From the NCBI GenBank assembly GCA_903926465.1, contig CAIYJE010000032.1, positions 1 through 32,088 of the forward strand: a DNA stretch of 32,088 nt, written 5' to 3'. The DNA is from an uncultured Planctomycetales bacterium. GTDB lineage: Bacteria > Planctomycetota > Planctomycetia > Isosphaerales > Isosphaeraceae. The notes beneath the pieces were generated by a model, which was not told the origin of the DNA, did no database searches, and saw nothing but the letters and a program-made list of their open reading frames with translations. This document shows, piece by piece, positions 8,261 to 15,889 of this stretch (its first letter is position 1; every line of letters starts with the position of its first letter). The position numbers and the translations under genes are program-made.

Positions 8261-8314
8261 TTTCAAAACCGGGACTGGCTCCGAGTCCGCGAGGTGCCTG
8301 TCCCGGTTTTGAAA
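8261..8314. repeat. 14-bp perfect inverted repeat downstream of the reductase
   Basis: TTTCAAAACCGGGA (8261-8274) is perfectly complementary to TCCCGGTTTTGAAA (8301-8314) around a 26-base loop. No T-run follows, so it is not a classical terminator; a true one lies just downstream. The arms and loop (GGGACTGGCTCC and GGTGCCTGTCCC) resemble a second element at 23214-23257 read in the opposite sense, suggesting a small dispersed palindrome family. Confidence 0.6.
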
Positions 8315-8327
8315 TTGCCTCTAAGAG

Positions 8328-8355
8328 AAACCCGGGCCAAGCGCCCGGGTTTTTT
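8328..8355 (+). terminator. Rho-independent terminator after the reductase
   Basis: AAACCCGGGC pairs with GCCCGGGTTT around a five-base loop and ends in a run of six T. The A-run on the other side means it can also act for the convergent rhomboid gene ending at 8385. Confidence 0.92.
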
Positions 8356-8384
8356 CATGGGTATTTCCCCGAGTGATCCGCGCA

Positions 8385-8993
8385 TTACACGTCAATCAAG
8401 GAACGATCGCTGACGGATCCGGAGTTGCCCAGCTTATTTCCGTTCACAAGCAGGTAGGCGACCACTCCGCCGGCAATGGCGCCGCAGATGTGACCATCCC
8501 AGGAAACGGACGAGCCGAACCGTGGCACCATGCCGAAGACCAGGGACATCCCGTACATCAACGCCACAACCACGGCGATGATCATGGGAATGATTCTGCG
8601 TTCCAGGAATCCGGAGAGCATCAGGAAGGTGGCCAGACCGAAGACCAGGCCGCTGGCTCCCACATGAACGGCGGGCCGGCCCACAAGCCAAAGCAGCAAG
8701 CCATTCAGGCCGATGATTGAGGCCACGATCTCCCAAGACTTTGCCTTGGAGCCTGCCAGAAGCGTGAGTAGCACGATCAGGGGGATGGTGTTGCTGATGA
8801 GGTGCCCCAAACTTCCGTGCAGGAAGGGCATCATGGGGATTCCGATAAGCCCGCTCAGGCTGCGCGGGACTAGCCCGAGGCCCTTGAGCCATGGAAGGAA
8901 AAAGCTGGCCAGGGATACGGCCCAGATGGCTCCCACGAACGCCAGAATTCCCTGGAATTCTTCGGTCACCGAGTCAGAAAGCGGCTTGCTCAT
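8385..8993 (-). CDS. Rhomboid-family intramembrane serine protease
   Basis: The 202-residue protein has about six hydrophobic membrane segments, the minimal rhomboid core. The catalytic dyad is visible as S114 in GASGLVFG and H168 in SWDGHICGAIAG. The loop HGSLGHLISN carries the conserved histidine and asparagine (H64, N68) that stabilise the oxyanion. Rhomboids cut transmembrane helices of client proteins within the inner membrane; the client is unknown. The ATG has a CGAGGAG Shine-Dalgarno at 8998-9004. The gene is convergent with the reductase and shares its terminator. Family assignment and activity prediction are both strong because all key residues are present. Confidence 0.93.
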   Translation of the reverse strand: MSKPLSDSVTEEFQGILAFVGAIWAVSLASFFLPWLKGLGLVPRSLSGLIGIPMMPFLHGSLGHLISNTIPLIVLLTLLAGSKAKSWEIVASIIGLNGLLLWLVGRPAVHVGASGLVFGLATFLMLSGFLERRIIPMIIAVVVALMYGMSLVFGMVPRFGSSVSWDGHICGAIAGGVVAYLLVNGNKLGNSGSVSDRSLIDV

Positions 8994-9345
8994 CGTGCTC
9001 CTCGTACAGCCTGGCCTGGAGTTGACTTTCTTGATCGCAGTTTCACTGGCTTGCCAGCCACAAACTGAATCATTCTCCAGTAGTTCGATCCATGAGCGTA
9101 CTCAGTTCGAAATGGCTCGTCGATTGGCTTGTGACCTGAGCCGTTGCCTGGTTGAGGGGTTGCTGGCCGAGCCAGGCGGGGCTTGAACCTAATGGATTGT
9201 TTCGGTGTCTGATCTGATATTCCCGGTTTTGTAACGAATTACTCGGAGGAAAGGGGTTCCTGGGCAAAAGTGCGCTGTGGCAGTGATCCCTGAGTGAGTC
9301 AGGAATTGGCCACGGCTCGATCCGCGAACCAACGGTCCAATTATC

Positions 9346-9573
9346 ATGAACAGCCGCCTGCAATTTCAAAATGTCGAGGCTGGGCCTGGGGCCCGGGTTC
9401 GGGTGCTCGCACGCAATGCGCGTAATCTTTTACTCACACCTACCAGAATCCAGGCCTGCACGCTTCAGCAAGAGATTGCCGCTATTCGCTCAGACTTGCA
9501 GGTTCGTGCGGAAACACCGCTCGTACGCTGGCTTGATCAGCTTGAACGCCAGATCCAGCCGTTCTTGCTCTGA
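9346..9573 (+). CDS. Hypothetical small protein (doubtful)
   Basis: A 75-codon frame from ATG to TGA. The predicted protein is basic, without a signal peptide or membrane segment, and its second half is helical with a Leu/Gln-rich pattern (LQQEIAAI, LDQLERQI). No family is recognised and there is no Shine-Dalgarno before the ATG. It sits directly upstream of the repeat block. It may be a real short gene or chance. Confidence 0.22.
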   Translation: MNSRLQFQNVEAGPGARVRVLARNARNLLLTPTRIQACTLQQEIAAIRSDLQVRAETPLVRWLDQLERQIQPFLL

Positions 9574-9625
9574 TATTACCGATGCTTGCGGTTCACGGTT
9601 GCGTGGCGCTCTGGTGTCCGATGCT

Positions 9626-9785
9626 GGCCCGAAGCGGCAGCGAGTGGATCTTTTTCGGTACCCCAAGCAGGTCGTCGCAGCAAACGAGGTTGAATGAGTT
9701 ACGAGCCGGTCATTCGATAAGAAATTCACTCGCTGCCGCTTCGGGCCTGTATTTCCGCTCAACCGCCTGGCCTCGCCATGTCTAA
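9626..9785 (-). repeat. Dispersed intergenic repeat, copy B, with a 21-bp inverted repeat
   Basis: Read on the minus strand, 9785 to 9670 aligns with 360-470 of copy A: ACATGGC, GGTTGAGCGGAAATACA, GCCCGAAGCGxCAGCGAGTG, ATTTCT, GAATGACCGGC and CGTTTGC occur in the same order. The GGCCCGAAGCGGCAGCGAGTG block also occurs on the plus strand at 9626-9646 and is exactly complementary to 9727-9747, giving a 21-bp perfect inverted repeat with an 80-base spacer. Confidence 0.7.
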
Positions 9786-10001
9786 CGCACCTGGGAACCA
9801 CTGCACGCTGCAATTTTCTGGTTCGAGGCCAATGCAGCCGCTCAAGATCTATTGGCGAAGCTCGGCAATGTTTCTTTTCTAAGTCGCGTATTTTACCTGG
9901 TTTGCCTTGCGGTTAGATTTGTAGGGTCGCGAACCTCGACTCTTGCAGAGAGCTTCAGGTTCGCAATTCCAGTGCGGACTGCCGTTGGGGAGCACCTTCT
10001 G

Positions 10002-12725
10002 ATGCGTGGCTTGAACGGGCTATCGTGGGTTTGGCGAGTGGGACTCGCCTTCTTAATATCTGGCGTATGCCTGGCACCGTTGTATGCCCAGGAGGAGCCC
10101 AAGAAGGAAGAACCTAAGAAAGAAGAGCCCAAGAAGGAAGAACCTAAGAAGGAAGAGCCTAAGAAGGAAGAACCTAAGAAGGAAGAACCTAAGAAGGAAG
10201 AACCTAAGAAGGAAGAACCTAAGAAGGAAGAGCCCAAGAAGGAAGAACCTAAGAAGGAAGAACCTAAGAAGGAAGAGCCCAAGAAGGAAGAACCTAAGAA
10301 GGAAGAAACGCCAATCGCAGCTCCTGGGGCTGGATCTGGAGCGGGGCCAACCAAGGGTTCGGACAAGATCAAGCCTTTTGACAAGGTGATCACCAAGGAA
10401 GCGGTGACCTCGGCCGGCCTGTTCTATGTGCACAGGCTTGAAGACAAGATTTTTTATGAAATTCCGACCTCAGAGCTGGGCAAAGAAATGCTCTGGGTGA
10501 CGCAGGTTGAGAAGACCGGCACGGGCTATGGGTATGGCGGTAGCCCGGTGGGTGATCGCGTAGTGCGCTGGGAGCAGAGAGATGATCAGATTTTGCTGCG
10601 TGATGTGAAGTACCAGATTCGAGCCGATATCGACGATCCAATTCGCGATGCGGTGGCGGCGAGTTCGGTTGAGCCCATCATTGCCGTGTTCCAGGTGATG
10701 GCCTACGGCAAAGACAAGGCACCCGTGGTAGAGGTGACGAGCCTATTCAAGACTGATGTGCCAGAGTTCAGCGCCAAGCGTGCGGTTCGTGGCTCGGGGA
10801 TTGATTCCAGCCGGACGTTCATTGAGAAGGTCAAGGCGTTCCCAACCAACATCGAGACCAAGGTTCTGGCCACGTTCCGGCCTGGCGGCGGTGGCGGTGG
10901 TCCGCTTGGGCCAATTGGCCCACGAGGTGGCGGCGATTCGGACGGTGCGGGGATCACGGCGGTGGTTCACCACAGCATGATCAAACTGCCCGATGAGCCC
11001 ATGCGCCCCAGGCGAGAGGATGACCGTATTGGGTTCTTTAGCGTGAACTTCCAGAACTTTGGTAATCTTGCCAAGCAGGAAGTTGAAGAGATATCTTATA
11101 TCACGCGCTGGCGGCTAGAGAAGAAAGATCCCAAGGCCGAGGTCTCAGAGCCCAAGAAGCCGATCGTTTACTACATTGGGCGAGAGGTGCCGGCCAAGTG
11201 GCGTCCTTTCATCAAGAAGGGGGTTGAGGCCTGGCAGCCTGCGTTTGAAAAGGCGGGATTCAAGAACGCAATCATCGCCAAAGATGCCCCCAGCCCTCGC
11301 GAAGATCCAGACTGGGATGCCGAAGATGCTCGGTATTCCACCATTCGCTGGCTGCCCTCGACGATTGAGAATGCCATGGGGCCGCATGTGCACGATCCCC
11401 GAACAGGCGAGATTCTGGAATCAGATATCTTGATGTTCCATAACGTTCTGAAACTGGCGCGAGACTGGTACTTCGTGCAGGCTTCGCCCAACGATCCCAG
11501 GGCGCAAACCCTGCCGTTGCCCGATGACCTGCTGGGCGACTTGCTTGCGTATGTGGTGAGCCATGAAGTTGGACATACGCTGGGCTTCCCCCACAATATG
11601 AAGGCGAGTTCTTCATATGCGGTGGATCAGCTTCGCAATAAGGAGTTCACAGAGAAGAACGGCGTGGAAGCCTCGATCATGGACTACGGCCGTTTCAACT
11701 ACGTGGCCCAGCCGGGTGACAACGCCCGGTTGATTCCGATTATTGGCCCTTACGACGAATTCGCGCTGGAGTGGGGTTACCGAGAATTCCCAGAGGCCAA
11801 GACGTACGAGCAAGAAAAAGCGGAGCTCGACAAGATCACCGCACGGCAGAAAGATAATCCCGTTCTGCGGTTTGGTGATCCCAATCCGGCGGAAGATCCC
11901 TCGCAGCAAACCGAGGACCTGGGGTCAGACGCCGTGGCGGCCACCGAGCTGGGCTTGAAGAACATTGACCGGGTTGCGGAATTCCTGGTCAAAGCCACCT
12001 GCAAGCCTGGCGAGAATTATGACCTGCTCCGAACCGAGTACACCCAGTTGCTGGGTCAGCGTGCCCGTGAGCTTGGCCACGTCTCCAACATGGTTGGCGG
12101 CGTGATCCGGAACAATCAATGGTTCCCGGATGGCACCAAGACCTACGACGCCGTACCCGCCGACCGGCAGAAGGCGGCCGTCGCCTTCCTGAACCAGCAC
12201 GCGTTCCAGGTTCCACCTGTGCTCGTGAATCCCGACATCTTGCAGCGTCTGGAGCCAACCGGGGCAGCCGACCGGATCCTCGGAAATCAGCGAGGCGTGC
12301 TAGGAACCCTTCTCAATGGCCGGCGGGTCAAGCGAATTGCCGAGCTTGCCCTGCGCGACCCTGAAAAGGCCTACAAGCCAGCCGATCTGATCAACGACCT
12401 GCACGAAGGAATTTGGTCCGAACTCAAGAAGAATCCGGTTGATATTGATCTTTATCGCCGTAATCTTCAGCGGGCCTACTTGGAGCAGCTTGCCGGCCCC
12501 GTGGAAAACCCAGAGACAGATAGTGATATGACGGCCCTGGCCCGCACCGAATTGATCCGCATCATTGCTGAGATCAAGGACGTGCTGGCCAAGGGAGATG
12601 CCAATCCTGTCACTTCAGCCGCCAAAACGCACTTGCTGGATATCCGGATGCGAGCCGAGAAGGCGCTCGATCCCACCGGCAAGTCACGCGCGCCTGGCGG
12701 TACTTTGATCTTCATGGGCGAGTAA
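10002..12725 (+). CDS. Secreted zinc-dependent metalloprotease (DUF5117/DUF4953-like) with PKKEE repeats
   Basis: The 907-residue product has a signal peptide (1-30, ending LYAQ) and a low-complexity tract of 14 PKKEE repeats (residues 33-102). A large catalytic part of the bacterial zinc-dependent metalloprotease family with DUF5117/DUF5118/DUF4953 architecture follows. The metzincin-type zinc motif HEVGHTLGFPH begins at H521, with E522 as general base and a third histidine ligand at the end. Downstream sequence (SIMDYGRFNYVAQPGD) supplies the expected Met-turn region. It should act outside the cytoplasm or at the outer membrane. ATG at 10002 is preferred over an in-frame TTG at 9852 because GGGGAG (9987-9992) lies nine bases before it and the signal peptide starts there. 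Natural substrate unknown. Confidence 0.9.
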   Translation: MRGLNGLSWVWRVGLAFLISGVCLAPLYAQEEPKKEEPKKEEPKKEEPKKEEPKKEEPKKEEPKKEEPKKEEPKKEEPKKEEPKKEEPKKEEPKKEEPKKEETPIAAPGAGSGAGPTKGSDKIKPFDKVITKEAVTSAGLFYVHRLEDKIFYEIPTSELGKEMLWVTQVEKTGTGYGYGGSPVGDRVVRWEQRDDQILLRDVKYQIRADIDDPIRDAVAASSVEPIIAVFQVMAYGKDKAPVVEVTSLFKTDVPEFSAKRAVRGSGIDSSRTFIEKVKAFPTNIETKVLATFRPGGGGGGPLGPIGPRGGGDSDGAGITAVVHHSMIKLPDEPMRPRREDDRIGFFSVNFQNFGNLAKQEVEEISYITRWRLEKKDPKAEVSEPKKPIVYYIGREVPAKWRPFIKKGVEAWQPAFEKAGFKNAIIAKDAPSPREDPDWDAEDARYSTIRWLPSTIENAMGPHVHDPRTGEILESDILMFHNVLKLARDWYFVQASPNDPRAQTLPLPDDLLGDLLAYVVSHEVGHTLGFPHNMKASSSYAVDQLRNKEFTEKNGVEASIMDYGRFNYVAQPGDNARLIPIIGPYDEFALEWGYREFPEAKTYEQEKAELDKITARQKDNPVLRFGDPNPAEDPSQQTEDLGSDAVAATELGLKNIDRVAEFLVKATCKPGENYDLLRTEYTQLLGQRARELGHVSNMVGGVIRNNQWFPDGTKTYDAVPADRQKAAVAFLNQHAFQVPPVLVNPDILQRLEPTGAADRILGNQRGVLGTLLNGRRVKRIAELALRDPEKAYKPADLINDLHEGIWSELKKNPVDIDLYRRNLQRAYLEQLAGPVENPETDSDMTALARTELIRIIAEIKDVLAKGDANPVTSAAKTHLLDIRMRAEKALDPTGKSRAPGGTLIFMGE
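10098..10307 (+). repeat. Coding tandem repeat, 14 units of 15 bp (PKKEE)
   Basis: Fourteen in-frame copies of a 15-base unit close to CCTAAGAAGGAAGAA encode (PKKEE)14. Units differ at silent positions (CCC or CCT, GAA or GAG), and some two-unit blocks are identical, which points to expansion by slippage or unequal exchange. Because each unit is 15 bases, gain or loss keeps the frame. The tract sits right after the signal peptide and would form a charged, extended linker. Confidence 0.95.
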
Positions 12726-12746
12726 GCGTTTGATCAATCAAGCTCT

Positions 12747-12777
12747 GAGGTTTCAGGGGTATTCCTCCTGAAACCTC
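12747..12777 (+). terminator. Hairpin after the metalloprotease
   Basis: GAGGTTTCAGG (12747-12757) pairs with CCTGAAACCTC (12767-12777), an 11-bp stem with a nine-base loop. Only a short mixed sequence and AAAAA follow, so it probably works together with the stronger hairpin just downstream. Confidence 0.6.
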
Positions 12778-12783
12778 TGCAAA

Positions 12784-12839
12784 AAGGCACGGCGTTTCCT
12801 GTACCCATTCCAGGAAACGACGTGCCTTCTTGTTTTTTG
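12784..12839. terminator. Bidirectional rho-independent terminator
   Basis: AAGGCACG-G-CGTTTCCTG pairs with CAGGAAACG-A-CGTGCCTT with a single mismatch. On the plus strand TTCTTGTTTTTT follows; on the minus strand the run TTTTT follows. It lies between the convergent metalloprotease and DUF1501 genes and can serve both. Confidence 0.88.
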
Positions 12840-12909
12840 GGCAGCCTCTCAAAAGGCTTGAATGAACCCAAGAATCTTACGAGTGGAAGATAAAAATGGA
12901 CTGGATGAA

Positions 12910-12966
12910 TTAGAACGAGCCCCGGCCGGCTTCGTCCTGATCTTCATACCCGTCCATCGGGTCCAT
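12910..12966 (-). CDS. Possible 18-residue small protein downstream of DUF1501
   Basis: A short frame MDPMDGYEDQDEAGRGSF starts 19 bases after the stop of the DUF1501 gene on the same strand. Its ATG is preceded by GGAGAGGA, one of the better ribosome binding sites in the window. The peptide is acidic with no membrane character. It could be a translated leader or small protein coupled to DUF1501, or chance; there is no homology evidence. Confidence 0.28.
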   Translation of the reverse strand: MDPMDGYEDQDEAGRGSF

Positions 12967-12985
12967 TCCTCTCCTGAATTCCAGG

Positions 12986-14443
12986 CTAGCCCAGAAGTTC
13001 ACGTAAAATGGGCTGGGCATCATCAACAACAATCGGTGTCGGGCGGTTCTGCGCATCTGGCAGCCTCAGGCCGGGATCAATGCCAAGCAGATGATAAACC
13101 GACGCGGCAAGCTGCTCAGGACTGACCGGGTGATCAACCGGGTAGGCAGCATCCTTATCGGAGTTGCCATACGTGGTTCCGCCGCGAATGCCGGCCCCCG
13201 CCAGCAAGGCTGGAAACAGGGTGCTCCAGTGGCCGCGTCCCCAACATGGGTTAGCCTGGGGAGTTCGGCCCATCTCACCAACCGCCAGAACTAACGTCTC
13301 ATCCAGTAAGCCTCGGTCATCCAGGTCGCTTAACAGGGCGGCGCACGCCTGGTCAAAGGTTGGGAGTAGCCGTTTGGTGACATCGTCACTATGCACGTGT
13401 GAGTCCCAGCCATAGCCATCGCAGGCATCATAGTGAACCGTGACGAACCGGACCCCAGCCTCCACCAGCCGTCGAGCCATCAGGACCGACTGGCCGAACA
13501 AGTGGCGGCCGTATTTGTCACGGGTTCTGGGGTCCTCGCGAGTCAGGTCGAGCGCGTTCCGGGTGGTCCCCGAGGTTGCCAGCGCAAGGGCGCGCTGGCG
13601 ATGAGAGTTCAGAGTTGCCGACCGAGTCTCGGCCTCCAGGTCCAGCGTCCGACGAGCCGCGTCAAACTGGTCGAGTAGGCTCACTCGCTGGCCAAGACGT
13701 TGGGCCGTGAGAGCGTCCAGTTCAAGCCCTTCAATCCGAAACGTCAGTTCTGGGTCTTCGCAATCGCGCCAGTAAGGATTATCCTCGGCACCTCGCTTAT
13801 CCACGGTGGTTGTCAGCGGCGCGTACCTGCGCCCAAGCCAGCCGGGGTGTTCGCCTGGCCTACGGTACTGGCCCGCCTCTTGAAGCCGCCCCAAAGAGTT
13901 GGGAAGTACGGCATAGGCTGGCAACTCGCGGGCAAGGCCAGCGTTACCATGCTGGTTCAGGTATTCCACCACCGAGCCGATCGATGGCCAGTCTCCAGGG
14001 GTGGGGCTGAACCCTCCACCCACAGGCACTTGCCAGATTTTTCCGGTCTGAATGTAGTGCGCTGCCCCACTATGATCGTTGTATTTATGTGTCATGGTCC
14101 TCACAATCGAGAACTTGTCAGACACTGACGCGAGCTGGGGCAAGCTTTCGCAAATTCTTAAGCCGGGAGTTCTGCTGGCGATTGGCCGAAGTGGCCCCCG
14201 GATCTTCTCGGGGGCGTCTGGCTTGAGGTCAAAGGTTTCGAGCTGGCTTGGGCCGCCAAACTGGAACAGGAAGATCACCGATTTTGCACGGGGCCGCGCC
14301 TGAATAAGGCGGTCAGGGTTAGATTCGGCAGCCAGCAATTGGGGCAGCGAAAGGCCAAGCAAACCAGCGCCGGCGGCCTGGAGCATGACCCGCCGGCTCA
14401 GTTGCTGATTTGGTAACCGGTACGGTCGGCTCAGGGACAGCAT
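12986..14443 (-). CDS. Tat-exported DUF1501 protein, orphan copy 1
   Basis: The 485-residue protein begins with a twin-arginine signal (SRRVMLQAAG, residues 16-25). It continues as a full DUF1501 domain, a member of the alkaline phosphatase/sulfatase superfamily fold. Characteristic segments are FGGPSQLETFDLKPDAPEKIRG near the start (here split for quoting: GGPSQLETFD and KPDAPEKIRG), the FGQSVLMARRLVEAGV helix, LLDETLVLAVGEMGRTP, GRGHWSTLFPALLAGAG, and the C-terminal LAASVYHLLGIDP. DUF1501 enzymes have no settled reaction. ATG at 14443 has AAGGAAG six bases upstream; a longer reading to 14491 lacks one. No cytochrome-type DUF1549/DUF1553 partner lies next to it, unlike the copy at 26287. It may share a transcript with the small gene at 14619. 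Confidence 0.92.
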   Translation of the reverse strand: MLSLSRPYRLPNQQLSRRVMLQAAGAGLLGLSLPQLLAAESNPDRLIQARPRAKSVIFLFQFGGPSQLETFDLKPDAPEKIRGPLRPIASRTPGLRICESLPQLASVSDKFSIVRTMTHKYNDHSGAAHYIQTGKIWQVPVGGGFSPTPGDWPSIGSVVEYLNQHGNAGLARELPAYAVLPNSLGRLQEAGQYRRPGEHPGWLGRRYAPLTTTVDKRGAEDNPYWRDCEDPELTFRIEGLELDALTAQRLGQRVSLLDQFDAARRTLDLEAETRSATLNSHRQRALALATSGTTRNALDLTREDPRTRDKYGRHLFGQSVLMARRLVEAGVRFVTVHYDACDGYGWDSHVHSDDVTKRLLPTFDQACAALLSDLDDRGLLDETLVLAVGEMGRTPQANPCWGRGHWSTLFPALLAGAGIRGGTTYGNSDKDAAYPVDHPVSPEQLAASVYHLLGIDPGLRLPDAQNRPTPIVVDDAQPILRELLG

Positions 14444-14618
14444 GGAACGCTTCCTTGGTGCCACCACTTGGCCCCGTCTGCTTGCCGGCAATGCATCTGC
14501 CTGCAGAAATTGAGCCGAAGTGTGGCAACACTGGGAGATGCCGAGGAATCAAAAACAGGATATACGTTCAGCCGGGCCTCAGCAATCACACAAATGTTTT
14601 ACACCGCCGGCGTCACGG

Positions 14619-15017
14619 CTAGCTACGGCTGGAAATGGTCAACGTCACGTGTGAAGCCGGCTGGTCCTCGATCAGGAGCGTGAGCTGATATCGACCGGGC
14701 TCTTTCAGATCAATGGCGATGTCATAAAGCGCAATCTGGAGTGACTCCAGTGGGTTCTCAAAGACCAGTGGCGGTGGAACCGTCCAGTCCCAGACCTGCT
14801 CGTCTTTGGCGTTGCGAAGCTCAAATCCAAAGCGATAGGCCCCTCGGCCCTCAACCATACGCAGATAAAGTGAGAAGCGAAACGTTCCAGGCAAATTATC
14901 GAGGGCAATGCTGACGAACGGGGCAATCAGAATGTATTCGTTGCTGCGGGCGTCTTCATAAATTTCTCGGCACGGAACAAACGCCTGCACCAGTGGGAGT
15001 TCACGGGGTGTGGTCAC
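14619..15017 (-). CDS. Small DUF6941-like protein
   Basis: The 132-residue product has no signal peptide and is rich in predicted beta strands. The opening PLVQAFVPCREIYEDARSNEY and the later GAYRFGFELRN, PGRYQLTLLIEDQ and LTIS segments resemble DUF6941-type proteins, which form a compact beta-sandwich of unknown function. The frame is open 315 bases further upstream, but that part has no protein character. I chose GTG at 15017 because AAGGAG stands nine bases before it and the family N-terminus begins there. It lies 175 bases upstream of the DUF1501 gene on the same strand, so the two may be co-transcribed. The family name is from memory and moderately sure. Confidence 0.68.
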   Translation of the reverse strand: MTTPRELPLVQAFVPCREIYEDARSNEYILIAPFVSIALDNLPGTFRFSLYLRMVEGRGAYRFGFELRNAKDEQVWDWTVPPPLVFENPLESLQIALYDIAIDLKEPGRYQLTLLIEDQPASHVTLTISSRS

Positions 15018-15889
15018 GGTTCGGGCTCCTTGGGAGATTTCCTGGCGCTGCCAGCAAATAAGACGGCGATTAGGCCAGGGCAAGGTTGCGGAGTTCACAG
15101 CTAAGAGCCTGATCGCGTTCCAAGCATTTGACAAGAACCTGGTGGCACATGAGTACCGGTGGTGCGTGTGGATCCGTACGGTCCCAGAGACATTCGGAAC
15201 CAAGGGCCTTGAATTACGGCCCGGAGCCAAGGGGTGGCAGTGGGCGATTGTACATGACCATAAAAAAGCGGAGGGAGCAATCGTCTGCTCCCCCCACTTC
15301 AAATCCGTAGCGTTGTGATCGACCAGATACAAAGTGATTCAACGAAACCAGATCAAAGAATCCGCAAGTCAGGTGTATACCATGTGCTCAAACCAAGTCC
15401 ACAAATCCGAGGGGGTCATCTCGGAAGCGTGATTCAAACGGTCCGTCGACCGCCGCGTGAGGTTGCGTGAATGGAAGGCCAGGCCCAGGCCGGAGTTGTC
15501 ATTTCTCGGGGAGGTGTAGGTCGCATTAAAAAGATCCTCCAGCTTTTGACAGGCTTTGTCGTGAAGTTGTGTAGCGAACAAAGAAGATCAAAACAAGAAT
15601 CTCAACTTCCTGGGCCGGTTGAGTTGGATGAGCTAAGTGCAACTGTTGTTCCAAACCTCAAATTTTTCTCGGGTATTCTATTTTTCTGGCAAATATAGGC
15701 ATGGGTGGGCCACAGGCAGGACTGGGTTTGCAAAGAAGTCAGGCGGTTTGTGCTCAGGCGCTGGGCGTTCGGCTTGGCCTATGCGGAGATGGGGGCATTT
15801 GCTAGAAACGGCATTGAATTGATAGGCCGGGTGGGGCATGGATTGTCCGGAGTCCCGGTTGTTTCGTTTGTCAGGGAGGACCGAGCGCT
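15018..15889. other. Gene-poor spacer between divergent genes
   Basis: Some 870 bases with no recognised gene. On the minus strand a 70-codon frame (15369-15581, TTG start, no ribosome binding site) has coding-like codon use and an odd mix of polar and aromatic residues, so it may be a gene remnant. A hairpin GGGAGCA/TGCTCCC (15273-15291), read on the minus strand, is followed after a short gap by TTTTTT and could be a weak minus-strand terminator for it. No promoter for the gene at 15890 was found. Confidence 0.35.

Larger units (their letters stand above)
8994..10001. other. Long spacer before the metalloprotease, with repeats
   Basis: About 1 kb between the divergent rhomboid and metalloprotease genes. 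It holds one weak candidate small gene (9346-9573) and the repeat block with a 21-bp inverted repeat (9626-9785). The frame of the metalloprotease is open back to a TTG at 9852, but this upstream part is not part of a recognisable protein. I see no clear promoter. Confidence 0.4.

Noticed and set aside
10098-10307. CRISPR array
   Set aside because: The regular 15-bp repeats have no spacers and are coding; no cas genes are present anywhere in the window.
9893-10396. Minus-strand frame with many SSFLG repeats
   Set aside because: It is the reverse reading of the PKKEE repeat tract in the metalloprotease gene.
15018-15332. N-terminal extension of the DUF6941-like gene
   Set aside because: The extra 105 residues have no protein character, and a good Shine-Dalgarno and family N-terminus point to the GTG at 15017.
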